This document shows, one piece after another, positions 44,590-53,902 of a stretch of DNA of 64,000 nucleotides. The stretch's first letter is position 1. Every line of letters starts with the position of its first letter. This stretch comes from Methanofollis formosanus (lineage in GTDB: Archaea; Halobacteriota; Methanomicrobia; Methanomicrobiales; Methanofollaceae): assembly GCF_019633745.1 (NCBI RefSeq), contig NZ_CP037968.1:1494789-1558788 (forward strand), written 5' to 3'. The notes beneath the pieces were generated by a model. It saw nothing but the letters and a program-made list of their open reading frames with translations, made no database searches and was not told where the DNA came from. The translations under genes were made by a program, and so were the position numbers.

Positions 44590-45530
44590 TCGAGGCGGGG
44601 GGAAAGATTCGGTGATGAAGGGGGGGGGCCGGACTGATCACCACACCTCCCCCGTCGTCGCGACTCCGAGGATTGAACCAGGAAGGACGGGGCTGATCTG
44701 TATTTCGGAGGGATCTCGCGACGTGCCGTCCCCCGTCCTATCTTTTCGCGAGATGGCAGAAAATAATTCGATGATGAGGGGACGGCGCGGTTGATCATCA
44801 TCCCTTTCCTGTCGCCGTGACCCCGAGGATTAAGGCGGGACGAGATAAGGTCGATCTGTTTTCAGCGGGGGCACACCACCCCTTGCCGTCCCCCGCTCTA
44901 TCTTCTCGCGAAAGAACAGAAAAGACTCAGGGATCGGGGACGGCATGGTCTGATCATCACGCCTTCCTGTCGGCATGACCCCGACGATTGAAGCGGGACG
45001 GGAGATAATTGATCTTTCTTCAGCGGGGGCACACCGCCCCTTGCCGTCCCCCGCCCTATCTTCTCGCGAGACGGCGGAACAGGTTCGGTGATGGCGGGAC
45101 GGCGAGTTCTGATCGTCACGCCGTCCCGTCGTCATGACCCCGAAGATAGAACCCGGAACGGAAGAGGGCGATCAATTTTCAGCGGGAGCACACGCTCCGT
45201 GCCGTCCCTCGTCCCATCTTCTCGCGAGACGGCAGAACAGATCCAATGATGGGGGACGGCACATCCGATCATCACACTTTTCCTGTCGTCATGACCCCGA
45301 AGATGGAACTGGACAGGAGAGAGTACACCAACCTGTGCCGTCCCCCGTCCTATCTTCTCGCGAAGTACCAGAAAAGTCCTGTGACTGCGGGACGGCACAC
45401 CCGATCACCACACACACCCCATCGTCATGACCCCGAAGATAGAACCGGGAGGGGGGAGAGGCGATCCTATTCAGCGGGATCACGCTCCCCGGGCGCGAGG
45501 GCGGCAGTGAAGAAATTCACCTCTCTTCTT
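44590..45530 (+). repeat. Tandem ~157-bp repeat array, family A (main block)
   Basis: Five to six units. TATCTTCTCGCGAGA-type landmarks lie at ~44739, 44899, 45057, 45215 and 45351, spacings 160, 158, 158 and 136 bp. Each unit has, in order, GACCCCGAAGATAGAAC, a TTCAGCGGGAGCACAC block, hairpin arm GCCGTCCCCCG, the TCGCGAGA block and hairpin arm GGGGACGGCA, then TGATCATCACG. The shorter 136-bp unit has lost ~21 bp from the TTCAGCGGG block. The last unit degrades into a family B-like CGGGCGCGAGGGCGGCAG. Confidence 0.85.
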
Positions 45531-47579
45531 TCACCCCATCCTTGACACCGAAGACACCGCCGTCTGCTCACGGGCGGCGATCTCCCTGAGGCCCTCGGGG
45601 GTGAGGTCGCCGATGCGGTAGTACCGTCCCCCCGCCTGCTCGGCGATCTCCCGGCAGTAACCGAGCCTGATCCCGAAGGGCGTCTTTCCAGTCGTCTCGG
45701 TGTCGATGACGACGGTGTGGATCCCGTTCGCCCTGATCTCCCCGGCGAGACCGAGAACCTCCTCCCGAACCTCGCTTCCCGCCGGACTGTTTGCCCGACC
45801 GTCCGAGATGAGCACCATCATCGGGATCATCTCCCCGTTCTTTCTCCGTTCGTTGAGGAGGGCCTCAAGCCCCCTGGAGAGCCCGGCCTGGAGCGGGGTT
45901 CTGCCCCCGGTCGGCAGGTCTTCGAGCCGTTTGCGTGCGAGGTCGACGCTCGAGCAGAGAGGGAGGAGGAGGTCGGCCTCCGTCCCCCTGAAGGCCACCA
46001 GCCCGATCCGGTCCCGGTGCTGGTATGAATCGAGGAGCATCGAGAGGACCGCCCCTTTCGCCGCTTCCATCCTCTTCTCGGCACCCATGGAACCGCTCGC
46101 ATCGACGACGAAAAGACACGACGTGGATACCCGGCCGACCCTGACCCGCTCTCTGAGATCGTCCTCCCGGATCGCGACGGCAAGCCCGTTGCGGTCCCGG
46201 CGGCGCTGGTAGGGGGCCGCCGCCCTGAGGGTGGCGTCGAGGGCGATGTCCCTCGTGCCGGTCGGGTACCGCGAGGAGAGCACCGTGCCCGCGCGGGTCG
46301 CGGAGAGGGTCTCCACCCGTCTCCCCCTCAGGTTCCGCCGCCTCACCCGGTCGCGCCGCCTCGACATCTCCACCCTGGACGGATCGATCGGAGTACCGAT
46401 ATCATAGACCTGCTCTTCGACCTCGCCGCCCTGCGGAGGAGGGGTGTCGGGCATCTCCCCCCTCTCACCGTCGCCGTCCTCCTCCTGCTCGGGCGGCCTC
46501 TCGTCCGCCTCCCCCCGGTCCTGGGACCGCTCCTCGCGCTGCTGCTCGGCGTGCTCCATCGCCTCGTCGAGACGGTCCTGGTCAAGTTTCGGTTCTTCGA
46601 AGGGTTTTCTCCGCATCCTGTGGGGGAGGGCCAGTTCCATCGCTTCCCTGACATCTTCGGCATCGACCTCGGTGCGTCCGTCGAAGGCGGCGATCGTCCT
46701 GGCCGTCCTGACGACGGTGATCTCGGCGCGGTGTGTCCTCACCCCCATCTGGACGCAGGTGCCCACCACGAGCTCGAGGATATCGTCCGAGATTGTGACC
46801 GAAGGCAGCAGCCGCTGCGCTTCGAGAACCCGCTCCCTGAGATCCTCCAGATCACGCTCGCAGGATCTACGAAACTCCCGGGGGTCTGCCTCGAATGCCT
46901 CGGCGACCTTCACGATTGTCATCCGCTCCGCAACGTCCTCGATCCCCTCGACGCTCACCTGAAGCCCGAAGCGGTCGAGGAGTTGGGGGCGGAGCTCCCC
47001 TTCCTCGGGGTTCATCGTCCCGATGAGGATGAAGCGCGCCGGGTGCGAGAGGGAGATCCCCTCGCGTTCGACGACATTCACTCCCATCGCGGCGGCGTCG
47101 AGGAGGACGTCGGCTACATGATCGTCGAGGAGATTGACCTCGTCGATGTACAGGACCCCGCGGTTCACCCCCGCGAGGATCCCCGGTTCGATCGCCTTGA
47201 CCCCCTCCTTGATCGCCCGCTCGATATCGATCGTCCCACAGAGCCGGTCTTCGGTCACCCCCAGCGGGAGGTCGACGACCCTGACCTGTCTCTTCTCTGC
47301 AGTGATCCCGCCGTTCTGCATTTTTTCCGCACAGGCCTCGCACATCTCCTGCAGAGAGGCCGGGTTGCAATTGAACGGGCACCCCTCCGAGACCTCGATT
47401 TGAGGAAGGAGTTCTGCAAGCGCCCTGACGGCAGTGGACTTTGCGGTCCCTTTCTCTCCTCGGATCAGAACCCCTCCGATCCTGGGATTGATCGCATTGA
47501 GAAGAAGGGCCTTTTTCATCTCTTCCTGGCCGATGATCGCAGTGAAGGGGAGGATGTTCCTCCGTGCATGGCAACTCAT
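45531..47579 (-). CDS. Magnesium/cobalt-chelatase-type BchI-BchD fusion
   Basis: A 682-residue fusion: AAA+ ChlI/BchI domain (1-~320, Walker A GEKGTAKS at 41-48, Walker [11 protein letters not shown]), an acidic Glu/Asp/Arg/Pro-rich linker (~340-400) and a VWA domain with MIDAS DASGSMG from Asp493. An inserted block with four cysteines (CPFNCN, CEACAEK) lies near 68-85. Such fusions drive metal insertion with CobN/ChlH-type subunits; none is in this window. Cobaltochelatase for cobamides is the likeliest role in a methanogen. Confidence 0.85.
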   Translation of the reverse strand: MSCHARRNILPFTAIIGQEEMKKALLLNAINPRIGGVLIRGEKGTAKSTAVRALAELLPQIEVSEGCPFNCNPASLQEMCEACAEKMQNGGITAEKRQVRVVDLPLGVTEDRLCGTIDIERAIKEGVKAIEPGILAGVNRGVLYIDEVNLLDDHVADVLLDAAAMGVNVVEREGISLSHPARFILIGTMNPEEGELRPQLLDRFGLQVSVEGIEDVAERMTIVKVAEAFEADPREFRRSCERDLEDLRERVLEAQRLLPSVTISDDILELVVGTCVQMGVRTHRAEITVVRTARTIAAFDGRTEVDAEDVREAMELALPHRMRRKPFEEPKLDQDRLDEAMEHAEQQREERSQDRGEADERPPEQEEDGDGERGEMPDTPPPQGGEVEEQVYDIGTPIDPSRVEMSRRRDRVRRRNLRGRRVETLSATRAGTVLSSRYPTGTRDIALDATLRAAAPYQRRRDRNGLAVAIREDDLRERVRVGRVSTSCLFVVDASGSMGAEKRMEAAKGAVLSMLLDSYQHRDRIGLVAFRGTEADLLLPLCSSVDLARKRLEDLPTGGRTPLQAGLSRGLEALLNERRKNGEMIPMMVLISDGRANSPAGSEVREEVLGLAGEIRANGIHTVVIDTETTGKTPFGIRLGYCREIAEQAGGRYYRIGDLTPEGLREIAAREQTAVSSVSRMG

Positions 47580-47878
47580 TCGGAGAAACGTCTTGTCCGC
47601 ATCGTAATAAACTTTTCATAATTGGTGTTATGAAAAAAGAACCCAATTTTTTTTAATAATATCATGTATCGACCCACTATGAGACCGTCGGCCCGCATAC
47701 CCCGAGGAGTTTCGCGGCGGGCACCGGGGAGAGGCCTGGAATAATCAGATTAATTCCGTCTGAGATCCATATAATGGCCAATAATAGCGACATACGATTA
47801 TCATACCTTCACGATACAGAAACCACGATCAAAATCAGAATATGTATCTTGTACAAGATATTATGAATTCATATTACA
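47580..47878. promoter_or_regulatory. Divergent intergenic region between chelatase and ABC exporter
   Basis: AT-rich, 299 bp. On the minus strand AAGTTTATTACG ~35 bp before the chelatase start is a TATA candidate. On the plus side a 16-bp palindrome and GATATTATG lie just before the ABC ATPase ATG, which itself lacks an upstream ribosome site and may be leaderless. No gene. Confidence 0.5.
47845..47860. promoter_or_regulatory. 16-bp perfect palindrome upstream of the ABC exporter
   Basis: TATCTTGTACAAGATA, exactly self-complementary, ends 18 bp before the ATPase ATG. Typical operator size for a dimeric winged-helix or TetR/PadR-type repressor; the regulator is not encoded beside it. Confidence 0.55.
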
Positions 47879-48868
47879 ATGGAGGCAACAATCCCGGACA
47901 TCATCGAAGTGGAAGCCTTTTCCCATCGGTTCAACACCTTCACGGCCGTCGACAGGATCACCTTCTCGGTCAGGCGCGGCGAGATCTTCTCCCTCCTCGG
48001 CCCGAACGGCGCGGGCAAGAGCACCACGATCAACGTCCTCACCACCCTCCTCCCCCTCCAGGATGGGAGGGTCAGGGTTGCCGGACATAACGTCGCCTCC
48101 GACCAGGCGGCCGTCAGGCGATCGATCGGCATCGTCTTCCAGAACGAGGTGCTCGACCGCGACCTCACCGTCCGGGAAACCCTCGAGTTTCACGGACGTC
48201 TGTACGCCATGCCCCGTGAAGAGAGGACAGCCAGAATCGAGGAACTGATGGACGTCGTCGATCTGACCGAGAAACGCGACGTCAGGACGAAATATCTCTC
48301 CGGCGGCATGCGCCGGCGGCTTGAGATCGCCAGGGGCCTCATGACACGGCCGGATGTCCTCTTCCTGGACGAACCCACCATCGGGCTCGATCCCCAGACC
48401 AGGATCCGGATCTGGGAGTATATCAGGCGCGTGAACGAAGAGGGGACGACCATCTTTCTCACGACCCACTACATGGACGAAGCCGACCGCCTGAGCGACC
48501 GGATCGGCATCATCGACCACGGCCGGATCATCGCCGGCGGGACGCCCGACGAGCTGAAGAACACCCTCGGAAACGATATGATCTACATGGAGACCGACAA
48601 CAATGACCGTGCCGCCGCTCTGCTCGGCGGTGTCGAGAACATTCATTCGATCCGGACGGTCGGGAACGGCATCACCGCCGTCACGAACGAGGACGGGACC
48701 AGGTGTCTCCCGAAGATCTTCGACACCCTCTCGACCGACGGGATCGGACTCGCCGCGGTCAACCTCAAGAAACCCTCGATGGACGACGTCTTCATCCACT
48801 ACACCGGCAGGGCGATCCGCGAGGAGGACACCGGCAAAGTCCATCCTCACCAGAGGAGACGGAGGTGA
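47879..48868 (+). CDS. ABC exporter ATP-binding protein (DrrA-like)
   Basis: A 329-residue ATPase: Walker A GPNGAGKST, signature LSGGMRRRLEIAR, Walker B VLFLDEPTIGLD and H-loop TTHYMDEADRL. The C-terminal ~80 residues are the extension typical of DrrA/daunorubicin-type ATPases. With the permease downstream it forms a two-gene exporter; substrate unknown. The ATG at 47879 has no upstream ribosome site, in line with leaderless translation. Confidence 0.92.
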   Translation: MEATIPDIIEVEAFSHRFNTFTAVDRITFSVRRGEIFSLLGPNGAGKSTTINVLTTLLPLQDGRVRVAGHNVASDQAAVRRSIGIVFQNEVLDRDLTVRETLEFHGRLYAMPREERTARIEELMDVVDLTEKRDVRTKYLSGGMRRRLEIARGLMTRPDVLFLDEPTIGLDPQTRIRIWEYIRRVNEEGTTIFLTTHYMDEADRLSDRIGIIDHGRIIAGGTPDELKNTLGNDMIYMETDNNDRAAALLGGVENIHSIRTVGNGITAVTNEDGTRCLPKIFDTLSTDGIGLAAVNLKKPSMDDVFIHYTGRAIREEDTGKVHPHQRRRR

Positions 48869-48873
48869 GGCGG

Positions 48874-49710
48874 ATGGCATGGGAGTTTTCAACCGTCTTC
48901 TGGCGCGACATGCTCAGGTTCGTCCGCTTCAGGTCGCTCCTCATCTCATCCCTCCTCCAGCCCGCGATCTGGATGGCGCTCTTCGGGATCGCGATGTCGA
49001 GCAACTTCAACCGGTTCGGCTCGTTCGCCCCTCCTCCCCCGGGGGTCACCGCGGTCGGGTACCTGACCTTCATGGCGGCCGGAGTGATCGCCATGACCTC
49101 GATGTTCACCAGTCTCTCCGGCGGGATGAGTCTGATCTTCGACAAGACCTTCGGGCTCATGCGGGAGATGCTCGCGAGTCCGATGCCGCGGAGTCACCTG
49201 CTTGCAGGGATCGGCCTCTCCGGCGTCACGAAGGCCTGCATCCAGTCGGTGATCATCATGGCGTTCGGCCTCCTCATCGGGGTCAGTTTCTTTCAGGATC
49301 AGTCGCTCCCCGAGGCGCTCGTCTCAGTCATGGGCATCCTCGTCTTCGTCGGCGTCTTCTCGCTGGGTTTCCTCTTCCTCTCCTCGGCCATCGCGCTCAA
49401 GCAGGAGAGCCACGAGGGGATGCAGGGGATCATCACGCTGCTCTCGATGCCGCTCTTCTTCACGTCCAATGCCCTCTATCCGGTCGAGAACTTCCCGACC
49501 GTGCTCAAGGCCATCGCGGTCGTCAACCCCCTCACCTACCTCGTCACCGGGATCCGGTCCTTCGCCATCGGCGACCACTTCTTTGCATTCGGGCACGAGT
49601 ACTGCTACACCTCGGGCGACATCCTCCTCGCCTTCGGTGCGCTCTGCCTCTTCACGCTGGTCACCTTCACGCTGGCCTGGCATGCGGTGAAGCATGTGGT
49701 GCTGACATGA
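48874..49710 (+). CDS. ABC-2 exporter permease (DrrB-like)
   Basis: A 278-residue membrane protein with six helices and the ABC-2 family signature region (FGLMREMLASPMPRSHLLAG; later PLFFTSNALYPVE and NPLTYLVTGIRS). It pairs with the preceding ATPase. GGAGG sits 8 bp before the ATG at 48874; a GTG at 48865 overlaps the ATPase stop. Confidence 0.9.
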   Translation: MAWEFSTVFWRDMLRFVRFRSLLISSLLQPAIWMALFGIAMSSNFNRFGSFAPPPPGVTAVGYLTFMAAGVIAMTSMFTSLSGGMSLIFDKTFGLMREMLASPMPRSHLLAGIGLSGVTKACIQSVIIMAFGLLIGVSFFQDQSLPEALVSVMGILVFVGVFSLGFLFLSSAIALKQESHEGMQGIITLLSMPLFFTSNALYPVENFPTVLKAIAVVNPLTYLVTGIRSFAIGDHFFAFGHEYCYTSGDILLAFGALCLFTLVTFTLAWHAVKHVVLT

Positions 49711-50141
49711 TACCGCCGGTGGGGATCACCGAGCACCGGATCGTTCATCACGGATCAAAACGATCTCATCTCATGTCTCTTCGACGGAATTCAACCGCAC
49801 AAATCGCAGAACCCGACCTCACACCGGGCGACACCGTCGACCTCGCCGCCCTCAGGGCGATGAAAGAGACCGACGATATCGAGGTCTGGGTCTACTTCGA
49901 CGAAGACCTCGCCCGCTCCTCCTCCATCGAGGCAGACCTGGAGGCCTTCGAGTTCGTCGCCGAACCGGCCCGCCCCTTCCTCGAACTCCGCCGTTTCCTC
50001 CAGTACATGGAGAGCAGGGAACCGGGGTTCACGGCAACTATCAAGAACCTGAAGACTGAAGTCGTCGCCGTCGGCGAACGCAAAGCCTTCTGCGCCTGCG
50101 TCCTCTGCCCCAGGCCGTACGTGAAGGTGCTGCTGAGGTAG
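49707..50141 (+). CDS. Small protein of unknown function linked to the ABC exporter
   Basis: 144 residues from an ATG that overlaps the permease stop (ATGA); a second in-frame ATG at 49773 gives a 122-residue form and may be the real start, since the first 22 residues look unlike the rest. The body is acidic and helical (MKETDDIEVWVYFDEDLARS) and ends in CACVLCPRPYVKVLLR with three cysteines. No family recognised. Co-expression with the exporter is likely from the overlap. Confidence 0.6.
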   Translation: MIPPVGITEHRIVHHGSKRSHLMSLRRNSTAQIAEPDLTPGDTVDLAALRAMKETDDIEVWVYFDEDLARSSSIEADLEAFEFVAEPARPFLELRRFLQYMESREPGFTATIKNLKTEVVAVGERKAFCACVLCPRPYVKVLLR

Positions 50142-50207
50142 AGACAGCGGCGCCGTTCACCTCCCCGGCACCCATACAACTATCATACCTCCGACGATCC
50201 CCCCGCC

Positions 50208-50855
50208 ATGGACAGGAAGACGATCCTCATCGCGCTCCTCATCATAGCAGCCCTCTTTTCAGCCGGGTGCACCGGAGGAGGAGGCGAGCGGCAGGGGAAC
50301 GGTCCGGGAGACGGCCCGCAGATCACCGCGGGGATCTCCGGCGGCCTGAACGCCACCGAAGAGGCCGACATCCTCTATCTCAGGGAAGAAGAAAAACTGG
50401 CCCGCGATGCCTACACCTCTTTCTACGACCTCTTCGGCATGCAGATCTTTGAAAACATCGCACAATCCGAACAGACGCATATGGACGCCTTCAAAACCCT
50501 CATCGACCGCTATGGCCTCGACGATCCGGCACAGGCGGAGGCGGGACGATTCACCAACGAGAGCCTCCAGGAGATGTACGATACACTGACGACCGAGGGG
50601 GCGGCCTCGGAGACCGCGGCCCTCAGGATCGCCGCAACGATCGAGGAGACCGACATCGTCGACCTGCAGGAGGCGCTGGGTCGCACGGACAACGCCGATA
50701 TCACGCAGGTGTACACCTCGCTGATGCAGGGTTCGGAGAACCATCTCCGGGCATTCGTGAGAAACCTCGGACAATCGGGGATCGAGTACGTGCCGGTCGT
50801 GCTCGCCGAGGAGGAGTTTGAGACGATCATCGGCGGAGGGACGCTCGTCCTCTGA
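50208..50855 (+). CDS. DUF2202 ferritin-like lipoprotein
   Basis: A 215-residue exported protein: signal with lipobox FSAGC, a Gly-rich linker, then a DUF2202 helical domain. LREEEKLARDAYTSFYDLFG and SEQTHMDAFKTLIDRYG are the two Glu/His-bearing helices of this ferritin-like family, followed by a second similar pair (GSENHLRAFVRNL). It may bind a di-metal centre outside the cell. Role unknown. Confidence 0.85.
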   Translation: MDRKTILIALLIIAALFSAGCTGGGGERQGNGPGDGPQITAGISGGLNATEEADILYLREEEKLARDAYTSFYDLFGMQIFENIAQSEQTHMDAFKTLIDRYGLDDPAQAEAGRFTNESLQEMYDTLTTEGAASETAALRIAATIEETDIVDLQEALGRTDNADITQVYTSLMQGSENHLRAFVRNLGQSGIEYVPVVLAEEEFETIIGGGTLVL

Positions 50856-51419
50856 GAGGGGCAGGACACACCGACGATCCTCACGCAAGACAGCAGAATA
50901 GACCAGGTGAAGGAAGACGGTGCGTTCCTGATCGTCACGCCGTCCCCGATCCAAAACCCTGAAGAGAGGAGCAGGACGGCCAGGACAGAAAAACCGATCC
51001 TTCCTCTCATGACAGAATAGCGGAGGAGCACACCACTTCATGCTGTCCCCCGCCAATCTTCGTCGTGGGGGGTCCGGGGGGGTGCAACCCCCCGGTGGGA
51101 GACGACAGAATAGATTCGACAAGAAAGGGACGGCACATTTCGATCATACGCCTTCCCGCACCACCGTACCGGGGGCGCTGCCCCCGGACCCCCGGGATGA
51201 AGATAGGGCCGGGAAGGCGAAGTCAATGAACATGAAGAGGATATTGCCGTCCCACGCCCATCGATCGCGCGGGGGTCCGAGAGACACGCTGTTCCATCGG
51301 GAGATGCATAGACCCGGATTAATAACTTTATATATCGACGGACGAATCTCCTGGTCAGACGCGCCGTCGCAATCCGTGGCGACGGTGTCGATGTTCTCGA
51401 ACCGGAAAGGCGAGGCCAT
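50856..51419. other. 564-bp gap with A and B repeats and a promoter region
   Basis: A degenerate family A unit lies at ~50870-51035, then a family B unit at ~51036-51220. The final 200 bp is less repetitive and contains TTTATATATCG (about 51328), a TATA candidate ~90 bp before the next ATG. Confidence 0.6.
51036..51220 (+). repeat. Family B hairpin repeat
   Basis: ATCTTCGTCGTGGGGGGTCC, AACCCCCCGGTGGGAGACG, then the opposite stem CCGGGGGCGCTGCCCCCGG and GGGCCGGGAAGGC. Confidence 0.7.
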
Positions 51420-52312
51420 ATGAAATTCAGGAATTTGAGAGGAAATAATCATCTCATACTCTTCTCACTCGTGCTTCTGAGCATCACGGGAGTAATGGGT
51501 GTCGATGCGATGCAGACGGATCGGCCGTACGTCTATGAACTCCGTGACCTGGACAACCCGATGACAGAAGCCGAGATCATGGATCTCCAAGAGAACCTCA
51601 CCGCAAACCTGAGCCGCCACATCGGTCCGGGCACCGGGAACCAACCGATCTTCGCCTCCGCATATCCGATGATCCCGGAGAACGGGACGATCGTGGCCTA
51701 CGGGTTTTCCATCGATGAAGAGGGTACGACCCACCAGATGATGGGCGTCGTCGATGACGAGAGCGACATCGAGGCCGTCCACGAGAAAGCCGGTCAATGG
51801 CTCGAAGAGATCAGAAACGAGCCCGACCCTCTTTCATTCCCGGATGTCCCGGACGGGTGGATCACCCTCTCTGAAGGCGACTATTATTATGAAGCCAGGC
51901 CGTACGGGGCTGTCGAGAACAATTTCGAACTCTATTACCATACCGTCGAAGCCGATCCCGATCACGAATGGTACGCCGTACAACAAACATTCTCGATGGA
52001 CCCAGGATTCCATAGATGGAGAGAGGATTCCTGGAGCAAATGGGCAGGTGAATCAGGCCGATGCTGGAACAACTGGTCATATGCCGCCCCCACCCTTCAT
52101 CCCTCGTTACATGACCACGAACCTCTCGGAACGCGGGTCGGACTGGAAAATCTCCTGTCCGTCTACATCGAGGACAACAGCGATCCGGTCACCAGAACGG
52201 CACGATGGGATCTGTCCATCACCTCCCCTGAAGCGAAAAAAACAGAACAGAGATGGAATTTCAGAAGCTCGATGGTGACACACATCTCTGATGCCGCCGG
52301 CGAATACTGTCT
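51420..52312 (+). pseudogene. Exported protein gene, 5' part, split by an IS element
   Basis: Encodes a signal-like start (NHLILFSLVLLSITGVMGVDA) and an outside protein with Trp/Tyr-rich segments and TARWDLSITSPEAKK. Coding continues to ...AGEYCL, where the IS enters; as it stands translation runs ~21 codons into the IS and stops at 52376. Removing 52313-53185 rejoins the frame with 53186-53369, giving a 358-residue protein. The segment NGTIVAYGFSIDEEG resembles the YPDGP-type domain of the 14.6- and 19.1-kb proteins. Function unknown. Confidence 0.75.
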
Positions 52313-53182
52313 GAGGTCATCCCAAAACTCTCCAGATCATGATTCCACATGCGAACGTGATCAATCCGAGGAATGATTCTTCTTTTCTTTCATGCCTTGG
52401 AGCAATCTTCTTAAATGCTTCAATCCAACTAAAAAATCGTTCGATGGCCCCTCTTTTCTTGTAAAGTTCTGGATCAAAGGTTACGGTTCTTTTTTTCTTT
52501 GGATCTTTCGTGTTTCTTGTATTTATTGGAATATTGCTCTTTATTCTGTTTTGGTCATTGTATGCTCTTATTTTTATTGAATCGTACGCTGGATCTGCGG
52601 ATATGAATGTTGGTTTGAATTTATTCCCAAAAGACGTGAATCCTTCAAGGGTTTGCATATAAAGTGTTGAATCGTGGATATTTGCAGGGGATATAACACA
52701 AGAAAGTGGTCTACCGTTTCGATCGACCAATACGCTTAGTTTATTCCCTTTTATTCTCTTATGGCCATCAAATCCGATGATACCCCTTTTTTTGCGGGAA
52801 TAGACTTCGTATCAATCGAACAATGGGAAAGATCAACGATTTTGAGATCGTATCCTCGCTGAAGAAGATCAAAAAATATGCCCTGATAGGCCCTGTTCTC
52901 GCAGAGATATTGATGAAATCGATGTACCGTCGATTTTGTTCCATATTTTTCGGGAACATCGCTCCATGTACATCCAGTAGTAAGAACAAAGAGAATTCCA
53001 TTCATTAAAAGACGAAGATCAGAACGCGGTCGTCCAGTGTGAGGCTTCTGAGGGGGAAGGTAATCGCTGATGATTGACCAGAGGTTATCATCGATCTCGC
53101 TGAATGCCACGATATGGAGTTTTAATCACATGTGATTTATAATTCAGCAATGTGACTATGGGATCACTTTTGGGATATGCTC
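52313..53182 (-). mobile_element. IS5-family element, ~870 bp, inserted in an exported-protein gene
   Basis: AT-rich against its GC-rich surroundings. Imperfect 15-bp ends: GAGGTCATCCCAAAA at 52313 and, as reverse complement, GAGCATATCCCAAAA at 53182, matching at 12 of 15. TCT flanks both sides (52310-52312 and 53183-53185) as a likely 3-bp target duplication. It carries one transposase made of two frames. Exact ends are my reading. Confidence 0.8.
52317..53110 (-). CDS. IS5-family transposase made by -1 frameshift
   Basis: The first frame (53110 to 52751) encodes the N-terminal part and the first catalytic Asp near DLSHCSIDTKS. The second (ending 52317) holds ISADPAYDS (second Asp) and the Glu region KRGAIERFFSWIE. 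At the sequence GCAAAAAAAGGGG (A7G4, ~52781-52794) a -1 slip joins them into KKRGIIGFDGHKRIKGNK, the family-typical bridge. The DDE triad is complete, so the element may be active. This two-frame layout is usual in the IS427/IS1031 groups of IS5. Confidence 0.85.
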
Positions 53183-53185
53183 TCT

Positions 53186-53369
53186 AACACGCCTCTGGGC
53201 TCAGGGAAGATTCGTCGATCCCACGTCCCCGTGGTATGATCGTCGGTATCGTGACCTCGGGATCGGATGGGATCTGCGGGTCGAGTACGAGCAGATCTCA
53301 GACCTCGCTTCACCCGTTCCCGTCATCCGCGCCGGGGGTACCCCCGGCGGCTCCTCGGGGCGGGGATGA
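53186..53369 (+). pseudogene. Exported protein gene, 3' part beyond the IS
   Basis: In frame with the 5' part once the IS and one TCT are removed. It reads LTRLWAQGRFVDPTSPWYDR and continues with normal composition to a TGA at 53367-53369. The last ~18 codons coincide with a strong GC palindrome (53331-53348), so the natural C-terminus could be slightly different. Confidence 0.65.
53331..53348. repeat. 18-bp perfect GC palindrome
   Basis: GCCGGGGGTACCCCCGGC with flanking complementary stretches (CCCGTCATCC left, GGGGATGAAGACGGG right), a compact form of the family B hairpin. It may end transcription of the split gene. Confidence 0.6.
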
Positions 53370-53902
53370 AGACGGGAGGGGTTCGAAATTTTGAGCGTTG
53401 CTTGTCCCCCCATCAGAACAGAAAAATCATGATCCGAGAACAGGACTCAAGACAAAACCGATCGACGTCAAACGAGGAGACGCACGACGCCGCACCCACC
53501 TTACCTCATCGCGGGGGGTCCGGGGGGCACGGCAGAAAAATCTCTCCTGATGGGGACGGCCGGCCCGATCGTCACGCTGTCCCGCCCTCGCGACCACGAA
53601 GATAGAACACAGACAGAAGAGAGTCAGAACTATTTTCAGAGGGAACGCGCACCCGCACCGCCCCTCACGCGAGACGGCGGAACGATTCCACGATCAGGGA
53701 CGGCACACCTGATCAGATCACGCCTCGTGCCTGCTCACACCGAAGAAAAAAACCACCCGGAAAATACACGCCGTCGCCCGGCATCCTCTTCAAAAACAGC
53801 ACGGCACAGAGTCAGCGACGCCCCTCCTGCCTGCAGCCAGGAGAGACAGAAGGGACTCCGCCACTGTCCACATCGAAAAAAATTATTCTGGAGAGAGGGA
53901 AT
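53370..53902. other. 533-bp gap with A/B repeats
   Basis: A B-type fragment (CGCGGGGGGTCCGGGGGGC at ~53514) runs straight into a family A unit (~53540-53725: CCGTCC/GGGACGGCA arms, ACGCGAGACGGCGGAAC). The remaining ~170 bp up to the EF-2 stop shows no feature. Confidence 0.55.

Noticed and set aside
44590-45530. CRISPR array
   Set aside because: Units are ~157 bp with several conserved blocks and similar spacers between them. CRISPRs have 24-37-bp identical repeats and unique 30-40-bp spacers, and no cas gene is in the window.
52392-52580. Plus-strand frame inside the IS
   Set aside because: It is the complement of the transposase second frame and has no homology-like features.
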